64,000 nt of DNA from Rhodanobacter sp. Soil772 (GCF_001428385.1 NZ_LMSK01000001.1:311355-375354), one strand, 5' to 3'; positions 17,955 to 27,660 are shown, counted from the first letter of the stretch. Notes: generated by a model not told the origin, from the sequence alone. Numbers and translations: made by a program.

Positions 17955-18842
17955 ATGAACCGAGCCGCTTCATCGTTCAGCCGCGATCCGCGTGCCAGCA
18001 CCGTGCACCTGCCGCCGGGTGCCTGGGCCACCGTGCTCGACGGGCTGTGCGCGCAGTTCAGCGCGATCGATCGCGCGCAATGGTTGGACCGCATCGCGCG
18101 CGGGCGCGTGCTGGACGGGCAGGGCATCGCGATCACGCCGCAGACGCCGTACCGCGCAGGCATACGCATCCACTATTACCGCGAGGTGGTGGACGAGCGG
18201 CCGATTCCGTTCGTCGAAACCGTGCTGCATGCGGACGCGCACCTGGTGGTGGCGGACAAACCGCATTTCCTGCCGGTAACCCCGGCCGGCGGCTTCGTCG
18301 AGCAGACTCTGCTGCGGCGATTGATGCATCGGCTGGACAATCCCGAGCTGGTGCCGCTGCACCGGATCGATCGCGCCACCGCCGGGCTGGTGCTGTTCTC
18401 GGCGAACCCGGCCAGTCGCGCGGCGTACCAGGCGCTGTTTCGCGAACGGCGGATCGACAAGCGTTACGAGGCGCTGGCGCCGGCCTTGCCATCGCTGGTG
18501 TTCCCGCTGTCGAGGCGCTCGCGCATCGTGGCGGGCGAACCGTTCTTCCGCATGCGCGAGGTCGACGGCGAGCCGAACAGCGAGACGCGGATCGAGCTGA
18601 TCGAGCGCGGCGAGGGTACATGGCGCTACGCCCTGTTCCCGGTCAGCGGCCGCAAGCACCAGTTGCGCGTACACATGGCCGCGCTGGGTGCGCCGATCGT
18701 GGGCGACACGCTGTATCCGGCGCTGGCCGACAAGTCCGCCGACGACCATAGGCAACCCTTGAAGCTGCTGGCGCGCGGCCTGGCCTTCGTCGATCCGCTG
18801 TCCGGCGAGCCGCGGCGTTTCGAGAGCCGGCTGGCGTTGTGA
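17955..18842 (+). CDS. RluA-family pseudouridine synthase
   Basis: A 295-residue RNA pseudouridine synthase of the RluA family. The catalytic loop HRIDRATAGLVLF contains the essential Asp (H-R-L/I-D-x-x-T-x-G-L). Other family elements are VVADKPHFLPVTP, YEAL after the lysine of KRYEAL, GRKHQLRVHMAALG and GDTLYP. The N-terminal region (~80 residues) is short and lacks a clear S4 domain. Target nucleotide cannot be assigned from sequence, although the PVTPAGGF form resembles the RluA-like enzymes of unknown target. Start ATG 17955 begins MNRAASSFSR. Confidence 0.9.
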   Translation: MNRAASSFSRDPRASTVHLPPGAWATVLDGLCAQFSAIDRAQWLDRIARGRVLDGQGIAITPQTPYRAGIRIHYYREVVDERPIPFVETVLHADAHLVVADKPHFLPVTPAGGFVEQTLLRRLMHRLDNPELVPLHRIDRATAGLVLFSANPASRAAYQALFRERRIDKRYEALAPALPSLVFPLSRRSRIVAGEPFFRMREVDGEPNSETRIELIERGEGTWRYALFPVSGRKHQLRVHMAALGAPIVGDTLYPALADKSADDHRQPLKLLARGLAFVDPLSGEPRRFESRLAL

Positions 18843-18931
18843 CGCGACAGCGCCGTTCGGCCAGGGGATAACCACCGGCAGCGATTCCACGCTATCTTCC
18901 ACCGCAGCATCCATCCGGGGGAGAGCCATTC

Positions 18932-20935
18932 GTGACTGCAAAACCGTTGTCCAGCGCGACGCCGCGCACCGAGTTGACCGTACGCGGCCTGATCATCGGC
19001 ATCGTGATCACCCTGGTGTTCACCGCGGCGAACGTGTTCTTCGGCCTCAAGGCTGGCCTGACCTTCGCCACCTCGATTCCGGCGGCAGTGATCTCGATGG
19101 CGATCCTGCGCGGGTTCAAGAACTCCACGATGCAGGAAAACAACATCGTGCAGACGGTGGCCTCGTCGGCCGGCACGCTGTCGGCGATCATCTTCGTGTT
19201 GCCCGGCCTGGTGATGGTCGGCTGGTGGACCGGTTTTCCGTTCTGGGTGACGTTCGGCATCTGCGCCACCGGCGGCATCCTGGGCGTGATGTACACGATC
19301 CCATTGCGCCGCGCGCTGGTGACCGATTCCGACCTGCCGTACCCGGAAGGCGTGGCCTGCGCCGAAGTGCTGAAAGTGGGCGGCGGCGACGACGCGGGCG
19401 CGGCGTCGGAGGAGAGCAGCAAGTCGGGCCTGCTGGCCGTTGCCGCCGGCACCATCGTCTCGGCGGTGTTCGCGGTGGTGGTCGCTACCAAGGTGTTTGC
19501 CGGCAGCGTGGCGCAATATTTCCACTTCGGCGACCGCGGCGGGGCCAGCGGCTATGACTTCAGCCTGTCGTTCGCACTGTTGGCGGTGGGCCACCTGGTC
19601 GGCCTGTGGGTCGGTCTGGCGATGCTGCTCGGCGCGTTGATCGCCTGGGGCTGGGCGGTGCCGCATTACACCCTGCTGGCGGCAGCCACCGGCGCCGCCG
19701 CGGACGTGGCGCAGGCGGCCTGGGGCAGCAAGGTGCGCTTCATCGGCGCCGGCACGATCGGCGTGGCGGCGATCTGGACACTGGCCAAACTGGTCAAGCC
19801 GGTGATCAGCGGGCTTTCCTCGGCGATGGCGTCGTCGCGGGCGCGCAAGGCCGGGCAGGGCGACACGCTGCCGCGCACCGAGCACGACATGCCGATCGGC
19901 ATCGTCGGCCTGATCAGCCTGCTCTGCCTGCTGCCGATCGGCTGGCTGCTGGGCGATTTCAGCATCGTCACCGGGCTGGGTTCGCACCTGTGGCTGCTGG
20001 TGATCGGCGGCCTGGTCTTCGTGGTGATCATGGGCTTCCTGGTTTCCGCGGTATGCGGCTATATGGCGGGCCTGATCGGCTCGTCCAACAGTCCGCTGTC
20101 CGGCGTGGGCATCCTGGTGGTGATCATCGCGGCGCTGTTGCTGCTGGTGGCGGGCGTGAAGTCGGAGCTCGCCGGCGATGCCGGCAAGGGGCTGGTGGCG
20201 TTCGCGCTGTTCGCCACCTCGGTGGTGTTCGCGGTGGCGACCATCGCCAACAACAACCTGCAGGATCTGAAGACCGGCCAACTGGTCGACGCCACGCCGT
20301 GGAAGCAGCAGGTGGCGCTGGTGGTCGGCGTGCTGGTGGGCGCGGCGGTGATCCCGCCGGTGCTGGACCTGCTGAACGAGGCGTACGGTTTCGCCGGCAT
20401 GCCCGGAGTCGATCCGGCGCGTGCATTGGCCGCACCGCAGGCGGGGCTGATCTCGGCGCTGGCTCAGGGCGTGATCCAGGGCAATATCGACTGGAGCCTG
20501 ATCATTCTGGGCGGCGCGATCGGCGTGGCGCTGATCGTGCTGGACGCCGTCCTTGGCCGCACCACCAAAGCGGCCGCGCTGCCGCCGCTGGCGGTGGGCC
20601 TGGGCATCTACCTGCCCACCTCGACCACGCTGATGATCGTGGTCGGCGCCGTCGTCGGCTGGTATTTCGACAAGCGCGCCGAGCGTGGCGCGAAACCCGA
20701 AGCGACAAAGCAATTGGGCGTGCTGCTGGCCTCCGGCATGATCGTGGGCGAAAGCATCATCGGCGTGATCATCGCGGCGATCGTGGTGTTCTCCGGCAAG
20801 GGCGCGCCGCTGGCGCTGGTCGGCGATGGCTTCGGCACGGCGGCGATCTGGATCGGCGGCATCGCCTTCGTCGCGGTCAATGTGGCGCTGTACCGCTGGG
20901 TAGCCAGGCTGGGGCGGACATCGGCCACGGCGTAA
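18932..20935 (+). CDS. OPT family oligopeptide transporter
   Basis: A 667-residue membrane protein with about fifteen hydrophobic segments, matching the prokaryotic oligopeptide transporter (OPT) family. Readable family features are the N-terminal LTVRGLIIGIVITLVFTAANVFFGLKAGLTF (shown in part), the NNIVQTVASSAGTLSA segment, DLPYPEGVACAEVL, and IGSSNSPLSGVGI. The start is GTG 18932, behind GGGGGAGAG. It probably imports short peptides by proton coupling across the inner membrane, which fits the several exported peptidases in this window, though it is not in an operon with them. Confidence 0.93.
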   Translation: MTAKPLSSATPRTELTVRGLIIGIVITLVFTAANVFFGLKAGLTFATSIPAAVISMAILRGFKNSTMQENNIVQTVASSAGTLSAIIFVLPGLVMVGWWTGFPFWVTFGICATGGILGVMYTIPLRRALVTDSDLPYPEGVACAEVLKVGGGDDAGAASEESSKSGLLAVAAGTIVSAVFAVVVATKVFAGSVAQYFHFGDRGGASGYDFSLSFALLAVGHLVGLWVGLAMLLGALIAWGWAVPHYTLLAAATGAAADVAQAAWGSKVRFIGAGTIGVAAIWTLAKLVKPVISGLSSAMASSRARKAGQGDTLPRTEHDMPIGIVGLISLLCLLPIGWLLGDFSIVTGLGSHLWLLVIGGLVFVVIMGFLVSAVCGYMAGLIGSSNSPLSGVGILVVIIAALLLLVAGVKSELAGDAGKGLVAFALFATSVVFAVATIANNNLQDLKTGQLVDATPWKQQVALVVGVLVGAAVIPPVLDLLNEAYGFAGMPGVDPARALAAPQAGLISALAQGVIQGNIDWSLIILGGAIGVALIVLDAVLGRTTKAAALPPLAVGLGIYLPTSTTLMIVVGAVVGWYFDKRAERGAKPEATKQLGVLLASGMIVGESIIGVIIAAIVVFSGKGAPLALVGDGFGTAAIWIGGIAFVAVNVALYRWVARLGRTSATA

Positions 20936-21086
20936 CCAGGTGAGGTTCCTGGGGCAGGTTGCGAGGGTTCCGCCGCCTGGTCCTGCCGCCGGGAAACCCC
21001 CGCATGCGGATTTTACATCCGGTGGCGCAGCATCCCCGCCACGGTCGGGCGCGTCGCCCGGCCGCCACCACCGCGAGGAGATTCCC

Positions 21087-21428
21087 ATGCTGGATTGGCT
21101 GCAATACCGCAAGGAACTGCTGGGCCGGATTGGCGAGATCGGCAAGCTCAGCCCGGATACGTTGAAGGGGTACCAGACCTTGAGCGATGCCGGCCAGAAG
21201 ACCGGCCACCTGGACGCGAAGACCCGCGAGCTGATCTCGCTGGCGGTGGCGGTCACCACCCGCTGCGACGGCTGCATCACGGTGCACGTGGGCGAGGCGT
21301 TGAAGCATGGCGCGACCCGCGAGGAAATCGCCGAGGCGCTGGGCGTGGCCGTGGCGATGAACGCCGGTGCGGCGCTGGTGTTTTCCGCCCGCGCGATGGA
21401 CGCGGTGAGCCAGCACGGCGGCGGTTGA
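21087..21428 (+). CDS. Carboxymuconolactone decarboxylase (AhpD-like) family protein
   Basis: A 113-residue all-helical protein of the CMD/AhpD superfamily. The redox motif CDGCITVH (CxxCxxxH) is intact, followed by AREEIAEALGVAVAMN-type helix (ATREEIAEALGVAVAM). Such proteins act as alkylhydroperoxidase-like thiol peroxidases. The start has GAGGAG nine bases upstream. It stands 150 bases after the OPT transporter gene and 70 before the methyltransferase gene; no operon partner such as ahpC is visible. Confidence 0.88.
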   Translation: MLDWLQYRKELLGRIGEIGKLSPDTLKGYQTLSDAGQKTGHLDAKTRELISLAVAVTTRCDGCITVHVGEALKHGATREEIAEALGVAVAMNAGAALVFSARAMDAVSQHGGG

Positions 21429-21498
21429 GTCCGCGCGGCACGGATTCTGCCGGCGGCCACGTACAATGCCGCCACCGTTTCAAGGTGGAAGGGATGAC

Positions 21499-22569
21499 GT
21501 GACTGCTGGCGGATTTTTCGCGGCCGCGCCGGATGCGGCGCTGGCGGCCCTGTTCGTGCCGTTCGAATCGGGCGAGTTGCGTCTGCCCGTGGATGGCCGA
21601 GCGCTGTTCCTGCGCGCTCGAGCCGGGATGCGACTGCGCGAGATGGCGCAGCCCGGCTGGTTGTGCGAGCAGGGTTTCCTGCCATTCGCCGACGAGCTGG
21701 GCCGCAACGGCCTGCGCGTGAGCGAGCCGGCGGCCGATGAAAAATTTCCGCTGGTGTTGTTGCTGCCGCCGCGCCAGCGCGACGAGGCGCGCGCCCTGTT
21801 CGCCCGCGCGCTGCAGCACCTGGCGCCGGGCGGCACGCTGCTGGCCGCGATGCCGAATGCCGAAGGCGCGAAGTCGGGCGAGGCCGACCTGGCGAAACTT
21901 TCCGGCCCCGTGCAGCACCTGTCCAAGCACAAGTGCCGTGCGTTCTGGAGCACGCCGCAGCCGACCGACGTCGACCAGCACCTGCTGGTCGAATGGCTGG
22001 CGCTGGACGAGCCGCGCACGATCGTCGATGGCTACGTCAGCCGCCCCGGCCTGTTCGCCTGGGACCGCATCGACCGCGCCTCGGCGCTGCTGGCGGAACA
22101 CCTGCCGGCGGACCTGCACGGCCGCGTGGCCGATCTCGGCGCCGGCTACGGTTATCTATCCACGCAGGTCGTCGCGCGCTGCCCGCGGGTCGACGCGCTC
22201 GACCTGTACGAGGCCGAAGCGCGCGCGCTGGAGCCGGCGCGGCTCAACCTGGCGCGGGCGCAGCGCGAAGGCGGGCGCGACGTGGCAGTGGCGGTGCACT
22301 GGCATGACGTTACCCGCGGCCTGGCGCAGCGCTACGATGCCATCGTCAGCAACCCGCCGTTCCATCAGGGGCGCGCCGACCTGCCGGAACTGGGCCGTGC
22401 GTTCATCGTCAGCGCGGCCGAGGCGCTGCTGCCGGATGGCCGGCTGCTGATCGTGGCGAACCGGCACCTGCCGTATGAGGCCGTGCTGGCCTCGCGTTTT
22501 CATGAAGTGCGCACGCGGGTCGTGCGGGAAGGATTCAAGGTGATCGAGGCGGTCGGGGTGCGCGGATGA
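21499..22569 (+). CDS. rsmC: Class I methyltransferase, RsmC-like (16S rRNA guanine-N2)
   Basis: A 356-residue methyltransferase with the two-domain layout of RsmC/RsmD-type enzymes: an inactive N-terminal half and a catalytic C-terminal half with VADLGAGYGYLS (SAM site) and the N2-guanine signature SNPPFHQG. RsmC methylates G1207 of 16S rRNA. GTG 21499 is chosen over the in-frame ATG at 21466 because GGAAGGG lies upstream. The stop overlaps the start of rsuA by four bases (ATGA), joining two 16S rRNA modification genes into one unit. Confidence 0.88.
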   Translation: MTAGGFFAAAPDAALAALFVPFESGELRLPVDGRALFLRARAGMRLREMAQPGWLCEQGFLPFADELGRNGLRVSEPAADEKFPLVLLLPPRQRDEARALFARALQHLAPGGTLLAAMPNAEGAKSGEADLAKLSGPVQHLSKHKCRAFWSTPQPTDVDQHLLVEWLALDEPRTIVDGYVSRPGLFAWDRIDRASALLAEHLPADLHGRVADLGAGYGYLSTQVVARCPRVDALDLYEAEARALEPARLNLARAQREGGRDVAVAVHWHDVTRGLAQRYDAIVSNPPFHQGRADLPELGRAFIVSAAEALLPDGRLLIVANRHLPYEAVLASRFHEVRTRVVREGFKVIEAVGVRG

Positions 22570-23267
22570 AATTGGTCAAGCTGATTGCGAACCTGGGCTA
22601 CGGCAGCCGCAAGGACGTGACCCAGTTGTTCCGCGCCGGGCGCATCACCGATGCGGACGGCGAGGTGCTGTACGCCGACGACGTGGTGCCGTACGAGAGC
22701 ATCCGCGTCGACGACGAGCCGCTCGATCCGCCGCCCGGGCTGACCCTGATGATGAACAAGCCGCTTGGCGTCACCTGCTCGCGCAAGGACCCGGGCCGCG
22801 TGGTCTACGACCTGTTGCCGCCGCGCTACAACGTGCGCTCGCCGGCCTTGTCCAGCGTGGGCCGGCTCGACCGCGACACCTCCGGCCTGCTGCTGTTCAC
22901 CGACGACGGCGCGCTGCTGCACCGGATCATCTCGCCGAAGGTGCAGGTGACCAAGGTCTACGAGGCCACCCTGGCGCAGGACCTGCGCGGCGACGAAGGC
23001 GAGCTGTTCGCCAGCGGCAGCCTGCTGCTGGAATCGGAAACCGAGCCGCTGGCGCCGGCCGTGCTTGAAGTGCTGGGTCCGCGGCATGCCCGCCTCAGCG
23101 TCACCGAGGGCCGTTACCACCAGGTGCGCCGCATGTTCGCCGCCACTGGCAACCACGTCGAGACGCTGCAGCGGATCTCGATCGGCGCACTCGCGCTGGG
23201 CGGGTTGCCGCTGGGCGAATGGCGCACACTCGATGCCGCTGAGGTCGCGGAAATCTTCGCGTCGTAG
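22566..23267 (+). CDS. rsuA: 16S rRNA pseudouridine synthase RsuA
   Basis: A 233-residue enzyme with an N-terminal S4-like domain (LIANLGYGSRKDVTQLFRAGRI) and the RsuA synthase domain. The catalytic loop is intact: GRLDRDTSGLLLFTDDG, with the essential Asp. The binding motifs MMNKPLGVTCS and GRYHQVRRMF are also intact. E. coli RsuA makes pseudouridine 516 in 16S rRNA. It is translationally coupled to rsmC through a four-base overlap. A small inverted repeat (23262-23285) follows the stop. Confidence 0.92.
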   Translation: MKLVKLIANLGYGSRKDVTQLFRAGRITDADGEVLYADDVVPYESIRVDDEPLDPPPGLTLMMNKPLGVTCSRKDPGRVVYDLLPPRYNVRSPALSSVGRLDRDTSGLLLFTDDGALLHRIISPKVQVTKVYEATLAQDLRGDEGELFASGSLLLESETEPLAPAVLEVLGPRHARLSVTEGRYHQVRRMFAATGNHVETLQRISIGALALGGLPLGEWRTLDAAEVAEIFAS

Positions 23268-23285
23268 GGCGGTGCTCGTCCTACG
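23262..23285 (+). terminator. Small hairpin after rsuA
   Basis: Seven-base perfect inverted repeat TCGTAGG / CCTACGA around an 10-base loop, starting at the rsuA stop codon. It sits between the converging rsuA and the cysteine-cluster gene. It lacks a T-run, so termination is only a possibility. Confidence 0.35.
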
Positions 23286-23306
23286 AAGCCTCAGTCACGA
23301 GCGCAA

Positions 23307-23639
23307 CTAGAGCACGTGCACCGCAGTGGGAATCGTGGCGCCGAACCACTTGTGCCGCTCGTCGCGGCAGCTCGGGCTGCCCATCGCGAACTTGCGGCAG
23401 ATGGTGGGGCGGTCTTCGTAGATGGTGCAGCCGAAGGTGTTCGGGTTGACCGCGGCGCACCAGCCGTCCTCGCCCTTGGCCAGGGTTTCCATGCCGTATT
23501 CGTCGCGGGCGACCAGCCACGCGGGCACATGGTCTTCGGGCATCAGGACCACGGTGAGGCGGCAGCACACGGCTTCGCAGGTCGTGCATTGCACGCTGGG
23601 GTCGACGCTTTCGGCGTAGGGGTCGGGGAGGGTATTCAC
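23307..23639 (-). CDS. YkgJ family cysteine cluster protein
   Basis: A ~110-residue protein with eight cysteines spaced as in the zinc/iron-chelating YkgJ family: CTTCEAVCCRLTV near the N-terminus, a central C-A-A-V, then FGCTIYEDRPTICRKF and SC. The pattern resembles a CxxCx3CC cluster followed by CxxYxxRPxxC. The start is uncertain; GTG 23639 is the first candidate after an unsupported N-terminal stretch and gives VNTLPDPYAESVDP. The gene follows the DUF1415 gene on the same strand after about 60 bases. Metal binding is inferred. Confidence 0.8.
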   Translation of the reverse strand: MNTLPDPYAESVDPSVQCTTCEAVCCRLTVVLMPEDHVPAWLVARDEYGMETLAKGEDGWCAAVNPNTFGCTIYEDRPTICRKFAMGSPSCRDERHKWFGATIPTAVHVL

Positions 23640-23697
23640 TCCCCAGCATGACAGCTTCGTCCCGCGCGAATGTGAACTCCGCGTCGGGCGGATGCGT

Positions 23698-24288
23698 TCA
23701 GTCGTCGCTGTCGCGCCACAGCGCCTGCCAGCCATCGGGGCCCAGCCGTTGCAGGGTCTCGATATTGCGCCGGTAGATGCTGTCGGTGTCGCTCATTGTC
23801 TCCATCGCGCGCTCGATGCTGGATTCGCGCAGCAGGTGCAGCGTGGGATACGGCGAGCGGTTGCTGAGGTTCTCGACGTCGTCCGGCGCGCTGTCGGCGA
23901 ACTGGTAGCGGGGATGGAAGCTGGCTACCTGCCATTCGCCTTCCAGACCCAGCGTCTGCACGGCGGCGTCGGCCACGTCGAGGAAGTCGTTGTAGTCGAG
24001 GAAGTCGCCGAGCACGAACGGGTGGATCAGCAGGCCGGTCTCGCATTCGTCCGGCGTCAACGCGTTGAGCGACTGCAGCTCGCCGCAGAGGTCGTCGAGC
24101 AGCGCGTCGGTATCGCGCGCATGGCTTACCCGCAGGCGCAGCTTGCCTTGCACGTGCGGCGCGCGGGCGAACGGGCACAGGTTCAGCCCGATCACCGCGC
24201 GCTCCAGCCAGCGCGTGGTGGCGGCGAGGTAGGGCGCGTCCTCGGGCAGCGCGTCGGCGTTGAGGTGGTTGGCGGACGTCGGGTTCAT
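23698..24288 (-). CDS. DUF1415 family protein
   Basis: A 196-residue cytoplasmic protein matching DUF1415: WLERAVIGLNLCPFARAPHVQGKLRLRV (shown in part) at residues ~27-53, FLDYNDFLDVADAA, SFHPRYQFADS and the RSPYPTLHLLRESSI block. The family is common in Xanthomonadales and other proteobacteria and has no established function; the conserved Cys and His/Asp residues hint at an enzyme. It may be cotranscribed with the downstream cysteine-cluster gene. Confidence 0.9.
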   Translation of the reverse strand: MNPTSANHLNADALPEDAPYLAATTRWLERAVIGLNLCPFARAPHVQGKLRLRVSHARDTDALLDDLCGELQSLNALTPDECETGLLIHPFVLGDFLDYNDFLDVADAAVQTLGLEGEWQVASFHPRYQFADSAPDDVENLSNRSPYPTLHLLRESSIERAMETMSDTDSIYRRNIETLQRLGPDGWQALWRDSDD

Positions 24289-24524
24289 GCGGTTTTCGCG
24301 AGGGTGCGGTAGCCGACTATAACGGCTGGCCGGTGCACCGGTTTGCGCGTGCCGTGCCGATGCCTTGCGGGCTTGCGTCGGGGCGCGCGGGAACGTTCAG
24401 GTGCCGGATGCGGGAACCGGCCTCGCAAACCTGATTTAATGGCGACCCTCGACACGGGGAGCTTGCCGCCTCGACCAGACCTCATCGGATTGGCGGTAGC
24501 CGTGCCCTTGAACAGGATTCCCTT

Positions 24525-25841
24525 GTGGACGGTTTGACCCCAACGACTGCAGATGCCTTGCATGGCGAGAGCCGCGGGTACTCCGAAGTCGGTGGTTGCA
24601 TGGTCGCGTCCGGCGATACGTGCGATGTGTCGGCGCGGGAACCGGCCCCTGCCAAAGCGGGCAAGGCAGCAGGCTCGGACAGGCACTCGGCCACGGACCC
24701 TGTGACGGTACGCGGCGCCACTCGGGAACCGGGCCGCGTGTATCTGATGGCGCCGGCGCGCTGGAAATCCGGAGACCCGTCGGCCCGCCACCGTTCCATC
24801 GCCCCGCCTGTTGTGATGCCGGCACCAGCTCGATGGGTCCGCTCGCGGACGGTCGTGCCCAACCGGCTGCCCCCGAGCGCGCTGCGGCCGGTAGCGGAAC
24901 GCTGGCTGCTGCCTCCCGCATGGCCGCTGGATGGATGGCACGTGACCGCAGCCGTCAGTTTGCGCCGACTCGTCGACGCCTGCATCGCGCCGTGGGTGCG
25001 GGCACGCATGCCGTCGTGGCCGGGATGGGCGAGGGCGTCTCGGCACAGGCTTGCGGCAGGCGTCGCCATCGGCGCCCTCGTGGGCGCTGCCCTGGTGTTG
25101 CTGCGTATCGGCATGCCGCACCCCGACGTGGGGTCAACGCCGGTCAGGGCATTGGCTGCCACGCCGGCATCTGCCGCGCATGCACCGTCCTTGCCGGCCA
25201 GGCCTGCGCGGGTGTTGGCTGCGGCAAGCGCGCCAACCGTTGCGTCGGCAGCCCGCGCCGAGCCGGCCGAAACCGGTCGCAAGCTGTTGTCCGACGTCAG
25301 CACGATGGACCTGATGATGCCGATCGAGGAGCCCGACCTGGACATCACTTCCCGGCAGAGCCTGTGGTCGCAGATCGGCAAGGCCTCCGGTGTCGATCCA
25401 CTGCTGCTGTACAGCGTCGCTTTGGTGGAATCGAAGGCGTTGTACCCGGATGGCAAGGTCGCGCCCACGCCGTGGCTGTTCCGCGTCGACGACCACCTGG
25501 TGCGCGGCGAGCGGCACGACGTGCAGCTGGCGATGGCGGCGGCGAGCCAGTTCGGTTCGGCCGTGCAGGATGTCGGCATCATGCAGGTCTACTACCCGAT
25601 GCACCGCGACGCGGTGCGCGATCCGCTGACCCTGCTGAATCCGCGCACCAACATCGCCGTGGCCGCGAAAATCCTGCGCGACGGCATGCGCCAGACCCGC
25701 GACCGGGTGCTCGGCGTGGGCTATTACCACAGCCACACGCCGACCCTGGCCAGGGATTACGGCACCGCCGTGCTGACCGTCTACCAGCGGCTGAAGGCGA
25801 TCCATCGTCCGGCGCGCCGCGGACAGGCCGTGGCGCGCTAG
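24525..25841 (+). CDS. Membrane-anchored lytic transglycosylase (SLT domain)
   Basis: The C-terminal ~140 residues are an SLT goose-lysozyme-like domain: LLLYSVALVESKAL with the catalytic Glu, QDVGIMQVYY, NPRTNIAVAAKILRDGM and YYHSHTPTLARDYGTAVL. It would cleave peptidoglycan between MurNAc and GlcNAc without hydrolysis. A hydrophobic helix (LAAGVAIGALVGAALVLL, near residue 180) would anchor it with the catalytic domain in the periplasm. The long Pro/Arg/Ala-rich N-terminus is unusual; GTG 24525 has AGGATT upstream, but a later start (ATG 24601 or near the helix) is possible. Start confidence is low, domain confidence high. Confidence 0.78.
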   Translation: MDGLTPTTADALHGESRGYSEVGGCMVASGDTCDVSAREPAPAKAGKAAGSDRHSATDPVTVRGATREPGRVYLMAPARWKSGDPSARHRSIAPPVVMPAPARWVRSRTVVPNRLPPSALRPVAERWLLPPAWPLDGWHVTAAVSLRRLVDACIAPWVRARMPSWPGWARASRHRLAAGVAIGALVGAALVLLRIGMPHPDVGSTPVRALAATPASAAHAPSLPARPARVLAAASAPTVASAARAEPAETGRKLLSDVSTMDLMMPIEEPDLDITSRQSLWSQIGKASGVDPLLLYSVALVESKALYPDGKVAPTPWLFRVDDHLVRGERHDVQLAMAAASQFGSAVQDVGIMQVYYPMHRDAVRDPLTLLNPRTNIAVAAKILRDGMRQTRDRVLGVGYYHSHTPTLARDYGTAVLTVYQRLKAIHRPARRGQAVAR

Positions 25842-25933
25842 CCGCTCGCAGAAAGCGCGCCGCACGCCGTGCCCCGGCCTTGCATCGCGCCGGTGGCGCC
25901 CGGATATAGGCTGCAGTCCCGCGAGGCAGTTTG

Positions 25934-27493
25934 ATGTTCGATCTTCGTTTCGACAATACGTTCGTGCGCGAGCTGCCTGGTGATCCGGAGCAGGGCGCGC
26001 GGCTGCGTCAGGTCGACGGCGCGCTGTACTCGCGGGTCGATCCCACGCCGGTGGCGGCGCCGCGGCTGCTGGCGCATTCGGCCGAGATGGCGGCGACCTT
26101 GGGTTTCAGCGCAGCGGACGTCGCCACGCCCGAGTTTGCCCAACTGTTCGGCGGCAACGCCCTGCTCGACGGCATGCAGCCGTACGCGGCGAACTACGGC
26201 GGGCACCAGTTCGGCAACTGGGCAGGGCAGCTCGGCGATGGCCGCGCAATTTCGCTGGGCGAAGTCATCAACGCCGCCGGCGAACGCTGGGAGCTGCAGC
26301 TCAAGGGCGCCGGGCTGACGCCGTATTCGCGCGGCGCGGACGGCCGCGCGGTGCTGCGTTCCTCGGTGCGCGAGTTCCTGTGCAGCGAGGCGATGCACCA
26401 CCTGGGCGTGCCGACCACGCGCGCGCTGAGCCTGGTCGGCACCGGCGAGGCGGTGCTGCGCGACATGTTCTACGACGGCCACGCCGCGCCGGAACCGGGC
26501 GCGATCGTGTGCCGCGTGGCGCCGTCGTTCATCCGCTTCGGCAACTTCGAATTGCCCACTTCGCGCGGCGACATCGCACTGCTGCGCCAGCTGGTCGAGT
26601 TCACCATCCGCCGGGATTTCCCGGAACTCGACGGGCAGGGCGAGGCGCTGTATGCGGCGTGGTTCACCCAGGTGTGCGAGCGCACCGCCGCGATGATGGC
26701 GCACTGGATGCGCGTGGGTTTCGTGCACGGGGTGATGAACACCGACAACATGTCGATCCTCGGCCTCACCATCGACTACGGCCCGTACGGCTGGGTCGAC
26801 AACTACGATCCGGAGTGGACGCCGAACACCACCGACGCGCAGCGCCGTCGCTACCGTTTTGGTCAGCAGCCGAACGTGGCGTGGTGGAATCTCAGCTGCC
26901 TGGCCGGTGCGCTGGCGCCGCTGTTCGACGGCGTCGGGCCGCTGGAGGCCGGGTTGCAGCATTACGCCGCCGCGTATGCCGCCGCCGACCGCGCCAACAT
27001 TGCCGCCAAGCTGGGCCTGGCCGAATGCCGCGACGACGACGTGGCGCTGATGCAGTCGCTGCAATCGCTGATGCAACAGGCCGAGATCGACATGACGCTG
27101 TGGTTTCGCGCACTGGCCGATGTGGACGTGCAGACGCCCACGCTGGCGCCGTTCAGCGAGGCGTTTTACGACGAGGCGAAGCGGCATGAAGCCGAGCCGG
27201 CGCTCGACGCCTGGTTGGCCCGTTACGCGGCGCGGCTGGCCGATGATCCGCTGTCGCCGGCCCAGCGCCGCGAGCGGATGCGCCTGGCGAACCCGCGCTA
27301 CGTGCTGCGCAACTACCTGGCGCAGCAGGCGATCGACCGCGCCGAGCAGGGTGACCCCAGCGGTATCGCCGAGCTGCTCGAGGTGCTGTGCCACCCCTAC
27401 GACGACCAACCCGGCCGCGAGGCGTTCGCGCAGAAGCGTCCGGACTGGGCGCGGCACAAGGCCGGTTGCTCGATGCTGTCGTGCAGTTCCTGA
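25934..27493 (+). CDS. selO: SelO/YdiU family protein adenylyltransferase
   Basis: A 519-residue pseudokinase of the SelO family, which transfers AMP from ATP to Ser/Thr/Tyr of target proteins and protects against oxidative stress. Family features are [55 protein letters not shown] (catalytic-loop region) and [12 protein letters not shown]. The C-terminus ends CSMLSCSS, with Cys at the position that is selenocysteine in animals. ATG 25934 follows GAGG; a TTG directly before it is ignored. A strong hairpin follows the stop. Confidence 0.94.
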   Translation: MFDLRFDNTFVRELPGDPEQGARLRQVDGALYSRVDPTPVAAPRLLAHSAEMAATLGFSAADVATPEFAQLFGGNALLDGMQPYAANYGGHQFGNWAGQLGDGRAISLGEVINAAGERWELQLKGAGLTPYSRGADGRAVLRSSVREFLCSEAMHHLGVPTTRALSLVGTGEAVLRDMFYDGHAAPEPGAIVCRVAPSFIRFGNFELPTSRGDIALLRQLVEFTIRRDFPELDGQGEALYAAWFTQVCERTAAMMAHWMRVGFVHGVMNTDNMSILGLTIDYGPYGWVDNYDPEWTPNTTDAQRRRYRFGQQPNVAWWNLSCLAGALAPLFDGVGPLEAGLQHYAAAYAAADRANIAAKLGLAECRDDDVALMQSLQSLMQQAEIDMTLWFRALADVDVQTPTLAPFSEAFYDEAKRHEAEPALDAWLARYAARLADDPLSPAQRRERMRLANPRYVLRNYLAQQAIDRAEQGDPSGIAELLEVLCHPYDDQPGREAFAQKRPDWARHKAGCSMLSCSS

Positions 27494-27503
27494 ATCGGAA
27501 ACA

Positions 27504-27530
27504 GCGAAGGCCGGCATGGCCGGCCTTCGC
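27504..27530. terminator. Perfect 12-bp stem between selO and tRNA-Arg
   Basis: GCGAAGGCCGGC (27504-27515), ATG loop, GCCGGCCTTCGC (27519-27530): a perfect 12-base-pair stem. It lies between the converging selO and tRNA-Arg genes and could act on both strands. Confidence 0.65.
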
Positions 27531-27540
27531 GTTAAGGAAC

Positions 27541-27617
27541 TGGTGCCCTCGAGACGATTCGAACGTCCGACCTGTCCCTTAGGAGGGGACCGCTCTATCC
27601 AACTGAGCTACGAGGGC
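27541..27617 (-). tRNA. tRNA-Arg (anticodon CCT)
   Basis: A complete cloverleaf on the minus strand, 77 nt including encoded CCA. Acceptor GCCCTCG pairs with CGAGGGC, D-arm contains AGCTCAGTTGGATAGAGC, the anticodon loop is CTCCTAA (CCT, reading AGG), and the T-arm has GTTCGAATC. It is not in an array with other tRNAs. Confidence 0.96.
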
Positions 27618-27660
27618 AGCGGCGGGATTTTCGCATGGATCACGCGGCGGTGCGATTTTG

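Noticed and set aside
18626..21685. Minus-strand open frame of about 1000 codons
   Set aside because: It runs antisense to the OPT transporter and RluA-type genes and reads as His/Asp/Arg-rich low-complexity sequence, not a protein.
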